64,000 nucleotides of DNA from Pelagibacteraceae bacterium AG-359-O02 (GTDB lineage: Bacteria; Pseudomonadota; Alphaproteobacteria; Pelagibacterales; Pelagibacteraceae): the NCBI GenBank assembly GCA_003280485.1, contig QCEU01000002.1, positions 92,406-156,405 on the forward strand, written 5' to 3'. The notes beneath the pieces were generated by a model that made no database searches, had not been told where the DNA came from, and saw only the letters and a list, made by a program, of their open reading frames with translations. Numbering within the stretch: position 1 is the first letter of the stretch; every line of letters starts with the position of its first letter. The position numbers and the translations under genes are program-made. This document shows, in pieces, positions 52,887-61,948 of the stretch.

Positions 52887-54257
52887 ATGAGATACGTAAG
52901 CACAAGAGATAATTCAAAAGAATACAGTTTTAAAGATGTTTTCGTCAAAGGTTTAGCTGATGATGGTGGACTTTATGTGCCTACATCATTGAAAAAATTT
53001 AGTTCAAATGAATTATCACAGCTTAAAAATCTTAATTACAACGATTTATCTACTGAAATAATAAATCAATTTTCATCAGATTTTATATCTAAAAATGATC
53101 TTTCATCATTAATTAAAAAATCTTATTCAACTTTTAGAGAAAAAGAAGTCGTTAAAATTTCAAATATTGGTGATTTGAAGTTATTAGAGTTATTTCATGG
53201 TCCAACATTAGCATTTAAAGATATTGCAATGCAGTTTATTGGAAACTTATATGAGTATTATCTAACTAAGAATAATAAAAGAATTAATATTGTTGTGGCT
53301 ACATCAGGCGACACAGGAGCTGCTGCTATAGATGCAATTAAAGGCAAATCAAACTTAAATATTTTTGTCTTACACCCTAATAACAGAATTTCACCAGTAC
53401 AAAGAAAATTAATGACAACTGTTGAAGATGAAAACGTTTTTAATATTGCAATTGAAGGAAATTTCGATGATTGCCAAAATATTGTAAAACAGATGTTTTC
53501 AGATCTTGATTTTTCAAAATCTATAAATATGTCTGGAGTAAATTCAATTAATTGGGCAAGAATAATTGCCCAAGCAGTTTATTATTTTTATACTTATTTT
53601 AAACTTAATGAAGATAAGCCTATTTCATTTTCAGTTCCTACAGGAAACTTTGGAGACGTTTTTGCAGGTTACCTTGCAAAAGAAATGGGATTACCAATAG
53701 ATAAACTTATCGTTGCAACTAACGAAAACGATATTTTGCATAGAGCAATCTCTAATGGTGACTATGTTTCAAAAAAGGTAAAAGAAACACTTTCACCAAG
53801 TATGGATATTCAATTAGCAAGTAATTTTGAAAGATTAATTTATTATGTGAATAATTCTAACTCTAAAATTACATCAGATATAATGAAAAAAATTAAACAA
53901 AATAAATACCAAATTAACAAATCAAACTTAGAAATCATTCAAAAAGATTTTGTTTCAGAATGTTGTGACGAAAACGAAACTTTAGAAATAATTAGAGAAA
54001 ATTTTGTGAAAAATGATATCATTTTAGATCCACATACTGCAGTTGGATTAGGTGCCGCACATAAACTATCATTTAATGACTGTGTAGTTTTATCGACAGC
54101 ACATCCTTGTAAATTTCCAGCCGCAACAGATAATGCGATAAATAGACATAAGGAATTACCAAGTGAGCTTCAATATGTTTATGGAAAAGAGGAAAATTTT
54201 CAATTATTAAAAAATAGTACTGATGAAGTAAAAAATTTTGTTAGAAGTAAGTTATGA
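52887..54257 (+). CDS. thrC: Threonine synthase
   Basis: PLP enzyme that turns O-phosphohomoserine into threonine. It has 456 residues of the long (type 1) form. The start MRYVSTRDNSKEYSFKDVFV is characteristic. The PLP Lys is in GPTLAFKDIAMQFIG near 108-122 and the phosphate-binding loop is VATSGDTGAAAID near 136-148. VPTGNFGDVFAGYLAKEMG lies near 249-267. It overlaps the peroxiredoxin gene by 4 bases. The thrB partner is 1.3 kb away on the other strand. Confidence 0.96.
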   Translation: MRYVSTRDNSKEYSFKDVFVKGLADDGGLYVPTSLKKFSSNELSQLKNLNYNDLSTEIINQFSSDFISKNDLSSLIKKSYSTFREKEVVKISNIGDLKLLELFHGPTLAFKDIAMQFIGNLYEYYLTKNNKRINIVVATSGDTGAAAIDAIKGKSNLNIFVLHPNNRISPVQRKLMTTVEDENVFNIAIEGNFDDCQNIVKQMFSDLDFSKSINMSGVNSINWARIIAQAVYYFYTYFKLNEDKPISFSVPTGNFGDVFAGYLAKEMGLPIDKLIVATNENDILHRAISNGDYVSKKVKETLSPSMDIQLASNFERLIYYVNNSNSKITSDIMKKIKQNKYQINKSNLEIIQKDFVSECCDENETLEIIRENFVKNDIILDPHTAVGLGAAHKLSFNDCVVLSTAHPCKFPAATDNAINRHKELPSELQYVYGKEENFQLLKNSTDEVKNFVRSKL

Positions 54258-54739
54258 AGTTAAAAATTAAAGACCAAATCCCAGATGTAAAAATCTTCCA
54301 TTTAGTTGATGGTGAACCCAAAGAACAAAATATATCTGAAGTACTTGGGTCAAAAAAAATAATATTATTTGGATTACCAGGTGCATTTACAGCGACGTGC
54401 TCTAAATTTCATTTACCAGGATATGTCAAAAACTCTCAACAAATCTTAGAAAAAGGTATTGATAAAATATTTTGTTTAGCTGTAAATGATCCATATGTAA
54501 TGAATGCTTGGGGCGAAGCAAACAATATAGGAGATAATATAATCATGTTAGCCGATCCTTATTTGTCATTTACAAAATTAATTGGAGCTGCAGTTGACAG
54601 AAATTCTAAAGGAATGGGGATTAGATCCAGTCGATATGCTATGATAATAAACAACTTACAGGTGCAAAATATTCAAGAGGAGGAAGAAACTAAAAATTGT
54701 AGCATTTCCTCAGCTAGCCACGTCTACAGCCTAATTTAA
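54254..54739 (+). CDS. Peroxiredoxin, Prx5 type
   Basis: Thiol peroxidase of 161 residues. The peroxidatic Cys is in GLPGAFTATCSKFHLPGYV near 38-56. The conserved Arg lies in GIRSSRYAMI near 121-130. A C-terminal Cys in KNCSISSASHVYSLI may resolve the disulfide. It overlaps thrC by 4 bases. Confidence 0.92.
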   Translation: MKLKIKDQIPDVKIFHLVDGEPKEQNISEVLGSKKIILFGLPGAFTATCSKFHLPGYVKNSQQILEKGIDKIFCLAVNDPYVMNAWGEANNIGDNIIMLADPYLSFTKLIGAAVDRNSKGMGIRSSRYAMIINNLQVQNIQEEEETKNCSISSASHVYSLI

Positions 54740-54778
54740 GCTTATTGAAATTTAATAAATAATTAGTAAGATATTTTT

Positions 54779-55126
54779 GTGAAGAAAATTTTCATACTTT
54801 TTAGTTTTATTATCTTAACAGCATGTTCAGGGGCTAAACAAGCAAGTGAGGTAAACAAAGTCTACGTTTCATCATCTAAATATAAAAGCTTTACTTGTAA
54901 AGAGTTAGTAAATGAGTCTGAAATTATAAGATCAAGGGAGCCTGCCTTAGCCGCCAAAGTTGATAAACATTATAAAAGCCAAAAAAATACTGAAGCAGTG
55001 ACTTGGTTATTGTTTTGGCCAGCAGCTTTTTGGTTAGACGATGGAGCGGCTGATTCTAACGAATTAGCTCAAGTAAGAGGTGAGCTAGATGCAATAAGGC
55101 AAGCAATGCTCTCAAAAGATTGTTAA
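54779..55126 (+). CDS. Small lipoprotein, hypothetical
   Basis: A 115-residue lipoprotein using a GTG start. Signal helix IFILFSFIILTAC gives a lipidated Cys near residue 16. The mature protein has a Cys in SFTCKELVNE, then a hydrophobic patch (WLLFWPAAFWLDDGAADSNE) near 76-95 and ends ELDAIRQAMLSKDC. The patch and the final helix resemble small tip-attached lipoproteins of unknown role. It converges on rnhA 30 bases away. Confidence 0.68.
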   Translation: MKKIFILFSFIILTACSGAKQASEVNKVYVSSSKYKSFTCKELVNESEIIRSREPALAAKVDKHYKSQKNTEAVTWLLFWPAAFWLDDGAADSNELAQVRGELDAIRQAMLSKDC

Positions 55127-55156
55127 AATTAGAAATAAGAGCAATGACTTTTTTAC

Positions 55157-55585
55157 TTAGATTTTAATTAATGCTGCTTCTCTAGCTATCAAATCTACTT
55201 CGTTATTCAATTCATCACTTGAATGACCTTTTACCCAACTCCATTTTATTTCAAATTCACTAGTCATAAGATCTAATTCAGTCCAGAGGTTTTTATTTTT
55301 TACAGGTTTTTTATTTGCAGTTTTCCAACCATTTTTTTTCCAATTGTGTATCCACTCTGTAATACCAGACTTGACATACCTGGAGTCTGTAAAAATTTGA
55401 ACACTACTACCTTTAGGAATTTTTTTAAGCGCTTTTATTGGAGCAAGTAATTCCATTTGATTATTTGTAGTATCTTTTTTGCTACCTTTTATATGAGTTT
55501 TCTTTTCACCTTCTATAATGATAGCAGCCCAACCACCATTCCCAGGATTACCTAGGCAAGATCCATCAGTATAGATCTTTATCAT
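55157..55585 (-). CDS. rnhA: Ribonuclease HI
   Basis: Degrades RNA in RNA-DNA hybrids. It has 142 residues with all four acidic catalytic positions: Asp in IYTDGSCLGNPGNGGWAAII near 4-23, Glu in NQMELLAPI near 45, Asp in IFTDSRYV near 64-71 and Asp in NNEVDLIAREA near 127. It overlaps thrB by 1 base at the end of the operon. Confidence 0.96.
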   Translation of the reverse strand: MIKIYTDGSCLGNPGNGGWAAIIIEGEKKTHIKGSKKDTTNNQMELLAPIKALKKIPKGSSVQIFTDSRYVKSGITEWIHNWKKNGWKTANKKPVKNKNLWTELDLMTSEFEIKWSWVKGHSSDELNNEVDLIAREAALIKI

Positions 55586-56550
55586 TAAGAATAATCCTTA
55601 AAAGAATTTAACCTTCTATGAAAATTTAGTTTATCTAAATATTCTTTCGGATCTTTAATTTTAATTAATGCTTTTTTAGGAGTATTTAAATAATCATATG
55701 ATCTTGTAAGAAGATATCTTAAAGCTGAACCTCTACATAGAGTATTAAAATTATTCTTTTCTTTTATACTCAATTTACGAACTGATTGATAACCCCTTAA
55801 TAATTGAGCAGATTTATTTTTGTCTAAAACATAAATTTTTTTTTTTTTTTTAAAACATAGTGCATTAACACATGTTGCTAATTCATAAGCTAAGAAATCA
55901 TTTGCAGAAAAATAAAAGTCAATAAATCCATAATATTTTTTTTTATAGAAAAAAATATTATCTATAAAAAGGTCATTATGAATTATTCCATTAGCCATAT
56001 TACTCGGCCATTTTTTTTTGATATCTAATAAATCATTCTTCATAATATTTATTAAGTTACCTGAAAGTTTATTAATTCTTTTGTCTATTCTTTTAAGCAA
56101 CGGCCCCCAAGAATTAATTGATAAAGAATTTTTTCTGTATAACCTTAATTTTTTGGCAGATATATGTAATAATGCAGCATTTTTTCCCACAGCGTAGCAA
56201 TCTTTATTTGTTAAATTGATTTTATCCTTTCCTTTAAGAAAGCTGACCAAACATGCAGTTTTATTCTTAATCTTAAATATATATTTACCTCTTTTATTTT
56301 TAATAGGCTCTGGACATTTAATTTTTTGTCTAGATAAGCCAAACATAAGATCTATAAAAAAAGGTAAATCTTTTTTTTGAACTCTTTTTTCAAAAATAGT
56401 GAGTATTATTTTTTTATTTTTTGTTCTTATTAAGTAGTTAGTGTTTTCAATACCTTTTTTTATTCCTGAAAATGATAGAATTTTTCCAATTTTAAAGGTT
56501 TTTTCTATTAAGTTTAAATCATCCTCATTAATTCTAGTATATACAGCCAT
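55585..56550 (-). CDS. thrB: Homoserine kinase (APH-fold type)
   Basis: Phosphorylates homoserine for threonine synthesis. Its 321 residues follow the aminoglycoside-phosphotransferase fold used by alphaproteobacterial ThrB, not the GHMP fold. The opening is GKILSFSGIKKGIENTNYLI near 22-41. The catalytic region is NGIIHNDLFIDNIFFYKKK near 186-204 with Asp/Asn, and GFIDFYFSANDFLAYEL near 207-223. A run of 16 A encodes five Lys near residues 235-239. It overlaps ispH and rnhA by 1 base each. Confidence 0.9.
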   Translation of the reverse strand: MAVYTRINEDDLNLIEKTFKIGKILSFSGIKKGIENTNYLIRTKNKKIILTIFEKRVQKKDLPFFIDLMFGLSRQKIKCPEPIKNKRGKYIFKIKNKTACLVSFLKGKDKINLTNKDCYAVGKNAALLHISAKKLRLYRKNSLSINSWGPLLKRIDKRINKLSGNLINIMKNDLLDIKKKWPSNMANGIIHNDLFIDNIFFYKKKYYGFIDFYFSANDFLAYELATCVNALCFKKKKKIYVLDKNKSAQLLRGYQSVRKLSIKEKNNFNTLCRGSALRYLLTRSYDYLNTPKKALIKIKDPKEYLDKLNFHRRLNSFKDYS

Positions 56551-57494
56551 TAATTTAATTTTCCTGGGATTTTAAATGTTACGTCTTCTTTTACTATTTC
56601 TACTTCTTCAATTTGTACAGTAAATTTTTTTTTAATATTATCTATAAATTCTTTAACCAAAACTTCAGGAGCTGATGCTCCTGATGAAATGCCTATAGTT
56701 TTGCACCTAGAAATTTTCTCAATAGGAAAAATGCTTTCTGAATGAATCAATTCGGCATCACTGCAACCATTATTTTTAGCAACTTCAACTAATCTTACTG
56801 AATTAGATGAATTTCTACTACCTATAACAAAAAAATTATCACAATCTTTAGCTATTTTTTTTACAGCTGCTTGTCTATTTGTTGTTGCATAACAAATATC
56901 ATCCTTCTTAGGTTCATAAATATCTGGAAATCTTTTTTTTAAAACATTTATGATATCTTTTGTATCATCAACAGATAAAGTTGTTTGAGTTATATAAGCA
57001 AGTTTTTCATTTCCCCCTTTTTCAAACTTTTGCGCATCTTTAATTGTCTCAATTAAATCAATTTTCCCCTTTGGAAGTTGACCCATAGTCCCAATAACTT
57101 CTGGATGATTTCTGTGACCAATAAGTAAAATGTGAATATCTCTCTTATTGAGATTTTCTGCCTCTCTGTGAACTTTCGAAACTAAAGGGCATGTAGCATC
57201 AATGAAAATCATATTTAAATTTGTTGCTTCCTCTGGAACTGATTTTGGAACTCCATGAGCGGAAAAAATTACTGGCCTTGTTTTATCACTAATCTCCTTA
57301 ATTTCTTCAACAAAAATAGCTCCAATCTTTTTTAGACTATCAACCACGTGTTTATTGTGAACTATTTCATGGCGCACATAAACTGGTGCACCATATTTTT
57401 CTATACTTTTTTTAACGATCTCAATAGCTCTATCAACCCCTGCACAAAAACCTCTTGGGGCAGCTAACATAATTTTTAAATGCTTATTTTTCAT
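56550..57494 (-). CDS. ispH: 4-hydroxy-3-methylbut-2-enyl diphosphate reductase
   Basis: Last step of the MEP isoprenoid pathway; makes IPP and DMAPP with a 4Fe-4S cluster. It has 314 residues. Cluster Cys are in AAPRGFCAGVDRAI near 12-25, DATCPLVSKVHREA near 99-112 and DDICYATTNRQAAV near 198-211. It lies in the same operon as the carotenoid genes, which consume its products. Confidence 0.96.
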   Translation of the reverse strand: MKNKHLKIMLAAPRGFCAGVDRAIEIVKKSIEKYGAPVYVRHEIVHNKHVVDSLKKIGAIFVEEIKEISDKTRPVIFSAHGVPKSVPEEATNLNMIFIDATCPLVSKVHREAENLNKRDIHILLIGHRNHPEVIGTMGQLPKGKIDLIETIKDAQKFEKGGNEKLAYITQTTLSVDDTKDIINVLKKRFPDIYEPKKDDICYATTNRQAAVKKIAKDCDNFFVIGSRNSSNSVRLVEVAKNNGCSDAELIHSESIFPIEKISRCKTIGISSGASAPEVLVKEFIDNIKKKFTVQIEEVEIVKEDVTFKIPGKLN

Positions 57495-57666
57495 TTTCTT
57501 CTTTTCTAAAAAAAGGAATTAAAAAAATAATACAAGCAATAAGAAAAAAAAGACTACCAAACATTGCCCAAAAACTTCCTATACTTGATATAATAAAACC
57601 TAACGCTGAAATAATAAATAAAATCCATCCAATGAAATTAATTTTTCTATTGCTCATTTTTTTCAA
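57484..57666 (-). CDS. Small two-helix membrane protein, unknown
   Basis: A 60-residue protein of two membrane helices (about 10-28 and 33-52) with basic ends. It overlaps the blh gene by 20 bases and ispH by 11, so it is embedded in the operon and likely translated. I recognise no family. Confidence 0.65.
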   Translation of the reverse strand: MKKMSNRKINFIGWILFIISALGFIISSIGSFWAMFGSLFFLIACIIFLIPFFRKEENEK

Positions 57667-58540
57667 TTAAATATTCGAGCAATATATGTGGAAAAGTTAA
57701 TGACGCCAATCCAATAAAAATAACTTGATATATGGTCTCGTCAAGCTCGTTATAATTATTAAGAACTAATATAGACAAAATATAACCAATAATTGTTAAA
57801 ATTGTTAATGGTAGTGCTTTTTTAATAAAGATAGGCAAACCTTTTTTAAGGTTTTTGTTTATTTCATTTATTAAAGACATGGAGTGTCTAATGGAATGTA
57901 AAAAACAAAAATAAATTGTAAAAGCGATAATAGGATTAAGGAAATAGTTTAGTATTAATACTGATAAACAATCCATCAATAAAAGAGATTTTACCTCAAT
58001 ATTTTTTTTTAAAGATAAAAAAATACTAGAAACTAGAGATAAAAGAATAAATATAATTAATATTTCATTAGCTATTATAAAACTATTTGAAATGTTAAAA
58101 TTTAGAGTTTCAAAAATTTTAAGTGTTTCTCCTTTGTGAAAAAATAAAGGAGCAATAATTATCAATGATCCTTTTAAAAAATAAACGAGTTCAAAATTTT
58201 TTTTTTTATCAATAAATTCCGAGTCTTCTTTACCAAAATGAAAGGCAGCAATAATCAAAAACAAAAATAGCAAAAACTTTGGAAATATTAACCAAATAAT
58301 TATCGTGGTTATACCAACAAAAATATAAGTTAAATAAAAAACACTAATTGATTTATATCCTAGATGTTTAATAAGTTTCTTGCCTTTAATATGATCTAGT
58401 GATCCATGTGATATACCAATTGTTAAGATTAAAAATAAAGAAATTATTAAAAAACTACCTTCTTTTAGATACTCTATACCTGCCAATGTTATACATAGAT
58501 TAAAAAAAATTAAAGAATGATAAAAATTAATTTTTGTCAT
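57647..58540 (-). CDS. blh: Beta-carotene 15,15'-dioxygenase (Brp/Blh family)
   Basis: Cleaves beta-carotene to two retinals, the chromophore of proteorhodopsin. It has 297 residues and about eight membrane helices. Iron-ligand His candidates lie in ISHGSLDHIKG near 43-53, AFHFGKEDSEFI near 99-110, FLHSIRHSMSLI near 213-224 and FPHILLEYL near 284. It starts 4 bases after crtY. No opsin gene lies in the window. Confidence 0.9.
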   Translation of the reverse strand: MTKINFYHSLIFFNLCITLAGIEYLKEGSFLIISLFLILTIGISHGSLDHIKGKKLIKHLGYKSISVFYLTYIFVGITTIIIWLIFPKFLLFLFLIIAAFHFGKEDSEFIDKKKNFELVYFLKGSLIIIAPLFFHKGETLKIFETLNFNISNSFIIANEILIIFILLSLVSSIFLSLKKNIEVKSLLLMDCLSVLILNYFLNPIIAFTIYFCFLHSIRHSMSLINEINKNLKKGLPIFIKKALPLTILTIIGYILSILVLNNYNELDETIYQVIFIGLASLTFPHILLEYLIEKNEQ

Positions 58541-58544
58541 TTAT

Positions 58545-59609
58545 TTAGAAAAGAGCTTTTATAAAAATCCATTTAGGCATTTTTAATATTACAGAAAAAT
58601 CTTCCAAAAAATTACTTTTGTTAGATAAAAATTTTATAACTTTGTTAGATTCATTGTTAAACATTCTAAAAAATATATTGGGCATTTTAGATGGATTGTC
58701 TTTAAGTACTTTTAAAAAAATTTTGTCTAACAATTGATATTTCCTTTTAATTTTAAATGTTTTTAATTTATCAATACTTTCAATATTTTCTCTTATGAAC
58801 TTACTTTGTTCTTGAATGTTCAGGAAAGTATAACCAGTGCTTAGTCTTGTCATTCCACCTGCTGTTCCAATATTTATTCTATTTTTAATTTTTTGATTAA
58901 CAGGATAAAATAGCGGTATTGCACCTTCTTCTTTATAAGTTATCTTATAATCTTTTAAGTTTAAATTGTTTTCAATATATTCTTTAATTTGCTTATCATA
59001 ATCCATTTGAGAATTATCCTTCATTTCAGATAACCAAGTAGTTTCAATCAATGCTGTTTTTTTCGAGTAGGGTAGAGTATAAAAAAAGTGAACACTTCCT
59101 CTTTGTTCACAGTCAAAGTCCATTAAATTCATGATTTCTTCATCAAAAAATTTTTTTTTTGTTTCTATTTCCACACCACAGAAATGTTGCCAGAGGCCAT
59201 TATTTTGATTGTTTAAATTTGGAACACTATTAAAAACTAATGAATTTTCTAAATTTATACTCTCATCGTTTTTATAAAAATAAATATTCTTATTTTCTTT
59301 TAATTTTTTATTTACCTTCTCATAAAATAACCCACTGTCTATAGTTTGATATGGATAATTATCACATTCTAGATGTTTTGTTTTTTGTGGTATATTTATA
59401 GAAAAGTGTTTCCAATTTTTTTTAACGCAATCATCAAAATTATGTGAATATGTTTTCCAGAAGGACCAAGTTTTATCTTTTTTGTACTCATTTCTTGGTT
59501 CAATAATCGCTAAAGTTTTATTTTTTAATTTATAATTTATTTCTAGCTCATAAGCTAAGGATAACCCTGCGCAACCACCTCCAACTATTACAAAATCAAA
59601 ATCTTTCAT
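58545..59609 (-). CDS. crtY: Lycopene beta-cyclase
   Basis: Flavoprotein that closes both ends of lycopene into beta-carotene. It has 354 residues. FAD-binding start is DFVIVGGGCAGLSLAYELE near 4-22. EPRNEYKKDKTWSFW near 37-51 is the conserved CrtY segment, and INIGTAGGMTRLSTGYTF near 246-263 the later flavin/substrate motif. It overlaps crtB by 14 bases. Confidence 0.92.
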   Translation of the reverse strand: MKDFDFVIVGGGCAGLSLAYELEINYKLKNKTLAIIEPRNEYKKDKTWSFWKTYSHNFDDCVKKNWKHFSINIPQKTKHLECDNYPYQTIDSGLFYEKVNKKLKENKNIYFYKNDESINLENSLVFNSVPNLNNQNNGLWQHFCGVEIETKKKFFDEEIMNLMDFDCEQRGSVHFFYTLPYSKKTALIETTWLSEMKDNSQMDYDKQIKEYIENNLNLKDYKITYKEEGAIPLFYPVNQKIKNRINIGTAGGMTRLSTGYTFLNIQEQSKFIRENIESIDKLKTFKIKRKYQLLDKIFLKVLKDNPSKMPNIFFRMFNNESNKVIKFLSNKSNFLEDFSVILKMPKWIFIKALF

Positions 59610-60447
59610 TTAAACTTATTTCTTCATTAATTAATCCATGTTCTTTATCTCTAAGATGATAATGTTTTTTAATCAATGATAGTTTTAGTAAGTCATATAT
59701 AGATAATAATGTTTGAAATATTTTGCCACTATTACTAACGAAAATTTTGCCCGACTGTTTGTAATTTTGAATTGTTTGCTTTTTAATAATATTTCTACCA
59801 ATTTGCCTATAAACTCTTCTTGCAACTAAAATCGAAAATCTAAGTCTTAATGGAATATCTTTTATTGAAGAAAAACTACTATCATAAAATAAATCTGCAG
59901 TTGCTAATGTTTCTTTTATAGTTTCAAAATCATGTTTTATATAAAATCTTTTATTTTTAGAATCCTCTATTACATCTCTAGAAATATTTGTAAGTTGCAT
60001 TGCTATACCTAAATCTATAGCTGATTTAAGAGAATTAGAATCTGTAACATTTAGAATTTTCGCCATCATTAATCCAACAGTTCCCGCCACTCTATATGAA
60101 TAAATTAATAATTCTTTTTTTGAATTTAATTTTACTCTATCTTTGATATCAGACTCTACTCCATCAAATAAGTCATCTACAATCTTTGTAGAAATTTTAT
60201 ATTTGTCCACTAATAACCACATATTTTTAATTATAGGATTCTGAAATTCTTTATTGATAAAATTATTTTTGAAGTTTAAAAATCTTCTTAATTTGATCTC
60301 TGTTTCGCCTTGATCATCAGCAATATTGTCTAAAGTTCTGCAAAAATCATATAAATTAGAACATTTTAAGTAAGTTTTTTTAGGAAGGAAAAATCCAGCC
60401 CAGTTGAATGATTTTGCGTATATTGATAGATAGTTATTCTTCTCCAT
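59596..60447 (-). CDS. crtB: Phytoene synthase
   Basis: Joins two geranylgeranyl diphosphates into phytoene. It has 283 residues. First Asp motif LYDFCRTLDNIADDQ near 32-46, second QLTNISRDVIEDSKNKRFYI near 151-170. The conserved YRVAGTVGLMM is near 117. It overlaps crtI by 1 base upstream and crtY by 14 downstream. Confidence 0.94.
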   Translation of the reverse strand: MEKNNYLSIYAKSFNWAGFFLPKKTYLKCSNLYDFCRTLDNIADDQGETEIKLRRFLNFKNNFINKEFQNPIIKNMWLLVDKYKISTKIVDDLFDGVESDIKDRVKLNSKKELLIYSYRVAGTVGLMMAKILNVTDSNSLKSAIDLGIAMQLTNISRDVIEDSKNKRFYIKHDFETIKETLATADLFYDSSFSSIKDIPLRLRFSILVARRVYRQIGRNIIKKQTIQNYKQSGKIFVSNSGKIFQTLLSIYDLLKLSLIKKHYHLRDKEHGLINEEISLNERF

Positions 60448-61904
60448 TACAGAATTTTGTCTAAGACTTTTGCTGAAGATAACACTCCTGGTACACCTGC
60501 TCCTGGATGAGTACCTGCTCCAACAAAATATAAACCATCAAAAATCTCTGATTTATTATGAAATCTAAAATAAGCTGATTGAGTAAATTTTGGTTGAATA
60601 GAAAAACCTGAGCCATATTTTGTATTTAACTCTTTCTCAAAATAATCAGGAGTTAAGTAAAAATCCTCAACAATATTTTCACTTAGATTAGGTAGTAAAC
60701 TTTCCTCCATTTTTTTAATAACTAAGTTTTTCATTTTATCTCCCTCAATAGACCAGTCTATACCAGATTGGTTATTAGGAACTGGTACCAACACATAAAA
60801 ACAATCATGATTATCAGGCGCCATCGATTTATCTGTAGCTGTCGGTCTATGTAAATAATAACTAATATCGTCATTTAATTTTTTATTGTTAAAAATATCG
60901 TCCAAGTGTTCCTTGTACTTATCTCCAAATTTGATTGTATGATGTTCAACATCATCGTAAACTTTTTTGGTTCCAAAATAATAAACAAACAAACCCATTG
61001 AATATTCCATTCTTTTCATTTTCCAATTAAAAATAGAATTACTACTATTTGTATTTGCTAATTTTGAGTAAACTGCAGGTGGATCGGCGTTACAAATAAC
61101 ATTATCTGTTTCTATTCTATCTCCATTATTTAGTTCAACCCCAGTTATTTTATTTTTATTTGATATGATTTTATTTACTTCACAACCTTTTAATATTTTT
61201 ATATTTTCTTCAGTCATTAGTTTTTCCATACCATTTATTATTTGACCAGTACCACCCATTGAATAGTGAATTCCCCATTTTTTTTCTAAATATAAAATTA
61301 ATCCATATATTGATGTTGTTGTGAAAGGATTACCGCCTACCAATAGAGGATGCATACTAAGTAATCTTCTTAATTTTTCATCTTCTATATATGAGGAAAC
61401 CAAACCATAAACAGATTTATAACTCTTTAGATTAAATAAAGAGGGTATTTGCTTTAACATAAAAGAGGGTTTATCAAATGGGACATCTGATAGTTCAGTA
61501 AAACCTTTATCAAAAATCTTTTTTGTAAAATTAACTAAATTTTTATATCCGTTTACATCTTTTTCGTTAATCTTTTTTATTTGATTAACCATTTCTTCTT
61601 CATCACCAGAATAGTCAAACTTAAAACCATCTTCAAAAACAAATTGATACCAAGTTTTTAAAGATTTAATTTCTAAATAATCTTTAGAATTTTTATTAAA
61701 AAGCTGAAATAATTCATCAATTAGGTAGGGTGCTGTTATCACGGTTGGACCACCATCAAATGTAAATCCATTTTTTTTAAAAACTCTTGCTCGTCCGCCT
61801 AAATCTTCATGTTTTTCAATCAAGGTTACATTATGGCCTTTAGCTTTTAACCTTAATGCTGCAGCCATACCACCAAAACCTGATCCTATTACAATCGAAT
61901 TCAT
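60447..61904 (-). CDS. crtI: Phytoene desaturase
   Basis: FAD enzyme that turns phytoene into lycopene. It has 485 residues. N-terminal dinucleotide motif is IGSGFGGMAAALRLKAKGH near 6-24 with LIEKHEDLGGRARVFKKNGF following. TFDGGPTVITAP near 52 and the C-terminal YFVGAGTHPGAGVPGVLSSA near 458-477 are family hallmarks. It opens the crt-blh-ispH-thrB-rnhA string. The 44-base gap to atpF holds an AT-rich TAATATAAA stretch but no clear promoter. Confidence 0.95.
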   Translation of the reverse strand: MNSIVIGSGFGGMAAALRLKAKGHNVTLIEKHEDLGGRARVFKKNGFTFDGGPTVITAPYLIDELFQLFNKNSKDYLEIKSLKTWYQFVFEDGFKFDYSGDEEEMVNQIKKINEKDVNGYKNLVNFTKKIFDKGFTELSDVPFDKPSFMLKQIPSLFNLKSYKSVYGLVSSYIEDEKLRRLLSMHPLLVGGNPFTTTSIYGLILYLEKKWGIHYSMGGTGQIINGMEKLMTEENIKILKGCEVNKIISNKNKITGVELNNGDRIETDNVICNADPPAVYSKLANTNSSNSIFNWKMKRMEYSMGLFVYYFGTKKVYDDVEHHTIKFGDKYKEHLDDIFNNKKLNDDISYYLHRPTATDKSMAPDNHDCFYVLVPVPNNQSGIDWSIEGDKMKNLVIKKMEESLLPNLSENIVEDFYLTPDYFEKELNTKYGSGFSIQPKFTQSAYFRFHNKSEIFDGLYFVGAGTHPGAGVPGVLSSAKVLDKIL

Positions 61905-61948
61905 AATTTGGATTTTATATTATTTTAAGAAAATGTAACGTAATTAAG

